Under the pieces are notes generated by a model. The model saw only the letters and a program-made list of their open reading frames with translations. It did no database searches and had not been told where the DNA came from. A stretch of 64,000 nucleotides of DNA from Primula veris. Taxonomy: Eukaryota > Streptophyta > Magnoliopsida > Ericales > Primulaceae. The position numbers and the translations under genes are program-made. Shown piece by piece: positions 58,881 through 64,000 of the stretch; within the stretch, counting starts at the first letter, position 1, and each line of letters opens with the position of its first letter. The stretch lies in contig OY821742.1 of NCBI GenBank assembly GCA_963682055.1, forward strand, positions 1,053,316 through 1,117,315, written 5' to 3'.

Positions 58881-60082
58881 TGAAATTCCTATCCGCTGTT
58901 CTAGTTGCAGTTTTGCAGTAAGGTTCCAAGTGAGGTTGCAACCACAGTTAGAACCTAGTGTATTAATGGACAGAACAGTTTAAAGTTAAATGTACTTGTA
59001 ATAATTCACACGCACATTTAACAACGGAGTTCACCTAACTAGGCTACGTCTCCGGGGCACTTACCCAGATTATGATATTATAAAAAGCTTACAATATAGG
59101 ATTCAAGTCTTAATGAAAAACTCTCAGATTCCCTCTAGGTTTTTCTGCCTATCTCTATATTGCTCCTACTTCTATAACTATCAACTATAAATCAATGGCA
59201 TCCCACCATTGTTTTCTTTTTGAAGCTCACTGTGTATTCTCTCAAGAATGGGTTCTTTATAATCTAGAACACACACCCTTTTACAAGCTAAGTTATCAAG
59301 TATATAAGCAAGTAAAAACAATCTTCTATTCTTCAATATATTTTGATCGTGTTTGACTTTATTGATTGGCTTCAATCTTCCCATGCATTGCGTGATACTT
59401 CAGCATTGATTGACTCCAATCATCTTTTCTTAATACCTATTAAATAACAAGCTTAAAAGTAGGAGTTAGTATTTTCCTTTAACTAGGAAACATATAAAGA
59501 TAATATCTTTTAAAGATAATATCTTTCCATAAACATGCCTAACATTCAACTCCATATAATCAATCTTTAAACGTGTCTTTACTGAATATGATAAGGATCA
59601 AAGATTGAAACAAGTGATAAGGATAATCATAAGAGAAGAGATCATATTCAAAAGGAAACAACCTTATAAACTAATCTCTTTATATCTTTAATAAAACATC
59701 TTTCCTTAACACTTTGATATTCTCAATAACCACATATTAATCCTTTAAGATCATTTGAGAATATATCCTGCATACTTTAAAACAAATAATTATTATTAAA
59801 GAATAGTTATGCAGATAAATAGAACTAAACAGAATTCTGCTGAACAACAGGTTGGAACTGAGGTTGCAACTGAGGTTGCAACATTACTTGAAACCTGTCA
59901 GCACAGGTTGCAACTGAGGTTGCAACTGGTACTTGAAACCTGTCAGCAAAGGTTGCAACTGAGGTTGCAACTGGCACTTGAAACCTGTCAATACTGTCTT
60001 AGTTCTTAACAACAGTTAGGATTTATTTAGTGAAAACCAATAGACAATAAACAATATTTAGACCAGAAATCTGGTCCTAACA
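58881..60082 (-). repeat. element 2, 5' LTR
   Basis: 1202 bp; matches the 3' LTR except for loss of one 54-bp array unit and about two substitutions (for example in the AGGTTCCAAGTGAGG region). Drives transcription of the element. Confidence 0.94.
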
Positions 60083-60570
60083 GATTTAGTTATGGATTTT
60101 TAAATTTTGGTGAACTGGGCTGTCCAAACATGACTTGGACAGCTTCGATTGCCTGGAGAAAAACGTCTTGGCGCTGTTTAAAAGTTGTTCGAATTCTATG
60201 AAATTTTATGAGGAAATACCTAGTACTGTTAGTGAGATTTCATCACCGGATTCACTATCTTTTGATGAACGGTTAGTGAGTTATGATTTCTCTAAAATGA
60301 CTCATTTTTTATGTTTACACGATTATAATGATATTACTCTTGCTTTTATATTGTGGTGTGTTGGTGACATTGGATAGATATCTTATACTTTTGATAAACC
60401 ACCGAGTACTTATACCGACACGTTTTTTATGATATTTTTCATAGAAATTTGTAAAATAAAATGAAACTACTTATTTTCTCCCATTTGTTCCTTTTTTAAT
60501 TTCTCTTCAATTGAGGTATTATCGTTATTTTTTCTTGTCTAATTTCATTGAAAATTACAGGTTTCATCAT

Positions 60571-60582
60571 TGGTATCAGAGC
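60571..60582 (+). promoter_or_regulatory. orphan retrotransposon primer-binding site
   Basis: TGGTATCAGAGC on the plus strand, preceded by an LTR-like ending TTTCATCA. It marks the right edge of a decayed 5' LTR; no matching interior or second LTR is visible. Confidence 0.5.
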
Positions 60583-60699
60583 AACTAATAAAAGGGCAGA
60601 GCCCTAATTTTTATCTCTCTCCTCTTATATGTCTTCTTTGACTTCATTTTCAATTGAGGTTATCCCCTATATTACTACGAAACTTGCGAGTTTATAATA

Positions 60700-60885
60700 T
60701 TCAAATGCACTTGAATTTCTAAATTTTACCGTAATTCCAAAACATGTCACTATATATCTCAGAAAAAAAAAAGACGCATATTTGTGTTGCCATCGTGAAA
60801 CGTGAAAATTTGCATTAATCAAATATTTATTTGGAACGTTTTTACAAAAAAGTATCAAAATTGATGTATAAGTTGATGTTCATAC
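60700..60885. mobile_element. one-arm remnant of the hairpin MITE
   Basis: Shares AAATTTTACC, AAACATGTCA, ATATCTCAGAAAAAAAA, GACGCATATTTGTGTT and a GTGAAA...TTTGCATTAA segment with the right arm of the MITE at 5344-5693. The other arm is missing or unrecognisable. Confidence 0.65.
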
Positions 60886-61738
60886 AAGCTACACATAATT
60901 ATACTTATATAATTGGCCAAGATAGGAGATCTATCTGGAATGATTCATATCATTTTCAGATAGATTATATGATTTTCCACATAAATTAAAGACGATTGTA
61001 CCTTATTTATGTAGTGGACGTGATGATTAGCTACAACGGAGGTAGGCGGTTGAAGCGTTGTTCTCTCTCTTCTATCTGTTTTGTATGAGAGAAGAAGAAG
61101 GGACGTGACTTATATCTGAAGAAAATTACAGCTGATCAAGTCCCTCAAGTCAATACACATTCTATTTGAAGTTTCATTTATTTCTTTCAAATGCAGAAGT
61201 TTTTATTTGTCTATTTAAAAGACATGTAATGGTTTTGAATATCACTATGAACCTTTGTTACTTTTTTGTGGGTTTTTTTCCGTTTTTTATAATCTAATAA
61301 AAAGTGGGTTTTCACCATTTATATTAAAAAATATAATTGTCACGGTTCATAGAAAAACAGAACAAAAATGATACGGATTTAATGAACAAGAGACTACACA
61401 TAACACACTTTATTTATTGAGAAAAATCATTATAGAAATTACAAAGAGTAAGCCATGCATACTCAATCAACTAAAGTCTAATACAAGTAGCATGATATGA
61501 TAATTAATTAACCATTTATCATTTATTACAAAGACGACACAGAATGAAACTACCATGCAAATAAAACAGAACCAAAAATCAAATTATTACAACGATACCC
61601 ACCCCAAACAGTGTTATTACTTCTTTTTTATAATAAAAAGAGCAAGAACTAATTTATTAAACGTACTGTAGTGTTCATGACATCTCAAAAGACAGACACA
61701 TAATTGAGACTCGCCATCCTCGTTTATTTTGTTGTTAT

Positions 61739-62185
61739 TTATACGGAACCAAATATTATTTTAGCTCTTGTGCGTGTTAAATGGGTTTCCATAATTTCAT
61801 AACCATCCGTATTGATACGGATGTGGGCACAAAAAGAAACATAGCCGGAAGACGGATCAAGTACTCGACGATCGACAACTGTTTTCAAATCCTCAATAAC
61901 TCCATTATGCTTGAAGGAGGCTTCCCAGTTTCCTTCCAGATCTGTGATCCGAATTTCTACTTTTTTACCAAGATTTTCATTGTAATATGATATCTCGTAC
62001 GCTTTGCCAGAGCTCAAATATGGAAGATTACCTCTGCAATCCCAGTCATCTGATTTTCCCTTCTTTATTTCTCCTGTTTTATCATTATTTTCAGGATTTT
62101 TGAAACTCACTGATCGGTTTGTGTTGTTGCTGATCTTCATGATTTTGATCCACCCATAATTTGGGTCGAATATAATTGGCTCCAT
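61739..62185 (-). CDS. unknown 148-aa protein
   Basis: Single open frame from ATG 62185. I do not recognise the family. The product is polar, with alternating short hydrophobic stretches (WIKIMKISNN, SVSFKNPENN, YEISYYNE, KVEIRITD, GYVSFCAHIRINTDG) that suggest a small beta-rich fold. It has no signal peptide, membrane segment or low complexity, and GC is higher than its surroundings. Upstream on the minus strand, a TCTATATATGAC box near 62543-62552 and a GAG|GTAATT donor at 62460 suggest a leader exon and an intron before the start. The gene looks intact and may be a lineage-specific host gene. Confidence 0.6.
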   Translation of the reverse strand: MEPIIFDPNYGWIKIMKISNNTNRSVSFKNPENNDKTGEIKKGKSDDWDCRGNLPYLSSGKAYEISYYNENLGKKVEIRITDLEGNWEASFKHNGVIEDLKTVVDRRVLDPSSGYVSFCAHIRINTDGYEIMETHLTRTRAKIIFGSV

Positions 62186-62669
62186 TTGCTTTGATCTACC
62201 TAGCTAGTGCAGAAAGGAATTTTTATAATGTCGGATGAAAAATTTACTTGTAGAAACTAGCAAAGAGCTAACAGTGTGTAGTTAAAAAGTTAAAATTTAT
62301 TTGTGCCAAGAAAGAATTAAAAATCTATGCAAAGAGTCTTCTGTAATTAAAACTGATGCTTGAAGAACTCATAATCAAACTAAGCAATAATGTTTACATC
62401 AGAATATTAGGAATCAAATATATATATGATGCAAATATAACATAGACGAATAAAAATTACCTCAATGGAAGTTTTTACTGTGATGCAGGGATGTCTAGGG
62501 CAGAATAGGAAAACTGTGCGGATAAAGTATGTTAATTTGAGTCATATATAGAGAGAAAGCGAGTATGATATAACCATTAATAATTTTAGCTAATTGGAGT
62601 TTCTTTCAGGGCTAATATAAAAATATAGGCTCTCTAATCAACTTCAACAACACCAACTAGCTGTTATAA

Positions 62670-62721
<52 letters not shown>
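62186..62721. promoter_or_regulatory. upstream region of the 148-aa gene, and TA microsatellite
   Basis: Contains the proposed leader intron (about 62210-62460) and TATA box (62543-62552) of the minus-strand gene. A pure TA repeat covers about 62673-62721. No other gene seen. Confidence 0.4.
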
Positions 62722-62723
<2 letters not shown>

Positions 62724-62930
62724 AGAACGATCCGTACACACATAAAAAAACACATTATCTTTATACATCAATCACAACTCTCCGTTTACTAACTTTTAAT
62801 GGTCAAGATTAGTTGTTTATTCTTGTTATTAGATGAACTAATCTTGACCATTAAAAGTAAGTAAATGAAGGGTTGTGATTGATATGTAAAGATAATATGT
62901 TTTTTTATATGGGTATAGATACTCCCCCTA
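62722..62930. mobile_element. hairpin MITE in TA microsatellite
   Basis: Arms of about 95 bp are reverse complements: TAATGGTCAAGATTAGTT near 62797-62816 pairs with AACTAATCTTGACCATTA near 62834-62853, and the pairing extends outward through ATCAATCACAAC to the ends (GGAG.../...CTCCCCC). TA repeats flank both sides. No coding sequence. Confidence 0.75.
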
Positions 62931-62954
62931 TATATATATATATATATATATATT

Positions 62955-63020
62955 TATAGAGGGAATATATACATACAAAAAAAAAAAATACACTATATTT
63001 ACACATTAATCACACCAACT
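62955..63020. mobile_element. fragment of a related MITE
   Basis: Starts TATAGAGGGAATATATACATAC, then CACTATATTTACACATTAATCAC, which parallels the arm of the preceding MITE. Only one arm is present. It again starts directly after a TA run (62931-62953). Confidence 0.5.
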
Positions 63021-63370
63021 GTTTTATTTTCACGCATATTCTCTCCTACTCTTTTTCATGCTTATTTTATTTTTCAGGACAATTTCAAAACCTATAACTT
63101 ATTCTCTTTTTCTACTGTTGGGATGCTGAGGTATTGATTTGTCCTCTGTTACAATTTTGATTTTCTATTCCCTAAAATCTACGGTCAAAGTATGAGATTT
63201 AAAAAAAGCGCAACAATAATAATAAGGGACAAAAAAAAGGTCTTTTTATTCTTTTATTTCTTTAAAAAAAACAAAGTTTAACTTTAAGAAAAATTCCCAA
63301 TGTATGATAATAAACTTTCTTGAAAATGAAATTGTACGAATTAATAAATAAATAACTTTCAAATTTAACC
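63021..63370. other. spacer, nothing identified
   Basis: AT-rich with poly-A runs; no frame or repeat that I can support. Confidence 0.4.
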
Positions 63371-63605
63371 GATTGGACTTCCCAATCTATTCGGTGTATT
63401 CTGAGTTCTTGAATCTCTTTTAATTGTTTGGTCGATTTGAACTTACCAAATCTCGTTATTTCTTTCTTTCTTTACGGACTTCCCGAATAAACTCTCTCTT
63501 TTCGTACTTCCCGAAATAACAATCTCTCTTTTCGGACTTTCCGAAATAACTTTATCTCTTTTCGGACTTCCCGAAATAATTCTCTCTCATCGGACTTCCC
63601 GATTT
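63371..63605. repeat. GGACTTCCCGA tandem repeats
   Basis: About five copies of a 26-35-bp unit at 63474-63600, each with TCGGACTTCCCGAAATAA followed by CTCTCT-like sequence. The core TCGG-ACTT-CCCGA is a small inverted repeat. A variant with ATTGGACTTCCCAAT (compensating changes in both arms) is at 63372-63387. No coding sequence. Confidence 0.6.
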
Positions 63606-64000
63606 CTCTTTACTTCTTTCTTCTTTTCCTTTTTCTTTATTTATTTTGTAACAACCAAAATATACTTATATAGGTGGTAATTAAAATAATAACTTGTAAA
63701 CACATTTAAAATATGCACAGGACATTTATACTAGCAAGACAAAATCACTCAACTTATTCGAGACATTCGACTACGACCAAGCAAGAAGGACAATTAGGGC
63801 CTAGATTTATCAATAAACATCGAACCAATGCTAAACTTTTCACGTAGTACTCACTGCCAACAAGGTATAGACCTCCACCACTTGATTAAGTATAGTATTA
63901 TAAACTAATTAAGAAGTTTCATTATGTCCTAATAAATATAGTAGTTTTATATAGTGATATAAATAACTTGAATCCACTTGATCAAGTAGTACTACCCTTC
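63606..64000. other. window end, nothing identified
   Basis: AT-rich, no coding frame or repeat recognised. Confidence 0.4.

Larger units (their letters stand above)
48471..60082 (-). mobile_element. full-length Copia (Sirevirus-like) retrotransposon, element 2
   Basis: 11612 bp including a nested solo LTR, with target duplication GATTT at 48466-48470 and 60083-60087. LTRs are 48471-49726 and 58881-60082; the primer-binding site is at 58867-58878. Order on the minus strand is gag, protease-integrase, [solo LTR 54142-55577], reverse transcriptase-RNase H, ORF3, polypurine tracts. The LTRs differ by one 54-bp repeat unit and about two substitutions, so it is young. It carries two single-base frameshifts (gag zinc knuckle, reverse transcriptase) plus the nested insertion and cannot now make a full Pol. 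Confidence 0.94.
48334..60201 (+). pseudogene. exon-like ORF interrupted by element 2
   Basis: Left part 48334-48470 and right part 60088-60201 join in frame when element 2 and one copy of its GATTT duplication are left out. This gives about 82 codons without a stop, beginning at a splice-acceptor-like site and ending at TGA 60199-60201. The product (with LIGWVNKLYSIQ and, after the junction, WTASIAWRKTSWR) matches no family I know. The insertion destroys it. It may be a host exon or part of an older transposon. Confidence 0.35.
60202..61738. other. spacer with transposon remnants, no gene identified
   Basis: A frame at 60135-60377 has no domain. An orphan primer-binding site and a half MITE lie here (separate entries). 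Positions 61020-61180 are GC-richer and GA-rich but not coding. Confidence 0.45.

Overview
This window is nuclear DNA of a flowering plant, most likely a eudicot. It shows AT-rich intergenic DNA, GT-AG introns, a plant-type PP2C gene, a decayed plant receptor-like LRR gene, an L1-type LINE, two long Copia retrotransposons of the Sirevirus type, a TRIM, Helitrons, CACTA-type and hairpin MITEs, and DnaJ-type zinc-ribbon gene fragments. I cannot name the species. Few host genes look intact: a PP2C phosphatase (9865-15370, + strand, 8 coding exons, 358 aa), two near-identical short zinc-ribbon ORFs (19864-20319 and 26518-26973, - strand) and an unrecognised 148-aa gene (61739-62185, - strand).

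Layout. 1-9100 has no convincing gene; it holds a CACTA MITE, diverged tandem repeats and a long hairpin MITE sitting in a TA microsatellite. 9100-15400 is the PP2C gene. 16238-18575 is an LRR receptor-like pseudogene cut off exactly where a block of segmental duplications begins. 18553-29410 is that block: several copies of a unit of about 2-2.8 kb carrying the zinc-ribbon gene, one copy having lost the gene, two pieces inverted, and a 332-bp TRIM at one junction. 29411-33960 is a LINE on the minus strand, 3'-truncated, with a broken ORF2. 34263-35361 is a cluster of small DNA transposons ending in a Helitron. A second Helitron (35417-45586) was split by a young full-length Sirevirus-like element (35482-45167, TSD CCTAT). 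46938-48470 and 60088-60201 hold decayed or interrupted host-like coding sequence, split by a second full-length Sirevirus-like element (48471-60082, TSD GATTT), which itself carries a nested solo LTR (54142-55577, TSD CAACC). 60200-64000 holds a half MITE, an orphan primer-binding site, the 148-aa gene, MITEs in TA repeats and a short tandem repeat.

Most interesting signal. Both Sirevirus-like elements carry a third ORF downstream of pol, in the env-like position, with similar sequence features. Each also carries its own short near-palindromic or palindromic motif in strictly phased arrays, both in the LTR and in the spacer between pol and the third ORF. In element 1 a CGATCGGTCG motif occurs in pairs 20-21 bp apart. 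In element 2 GTTGCAAC-like octamers occur every 12 bp, and these arrays also run through gag and pol coding sequence. The motifs differ but the placement is the same, which suggests a family-specific cis-element tied to expression of, or recognition by, the third ORF product. That last step is inference.
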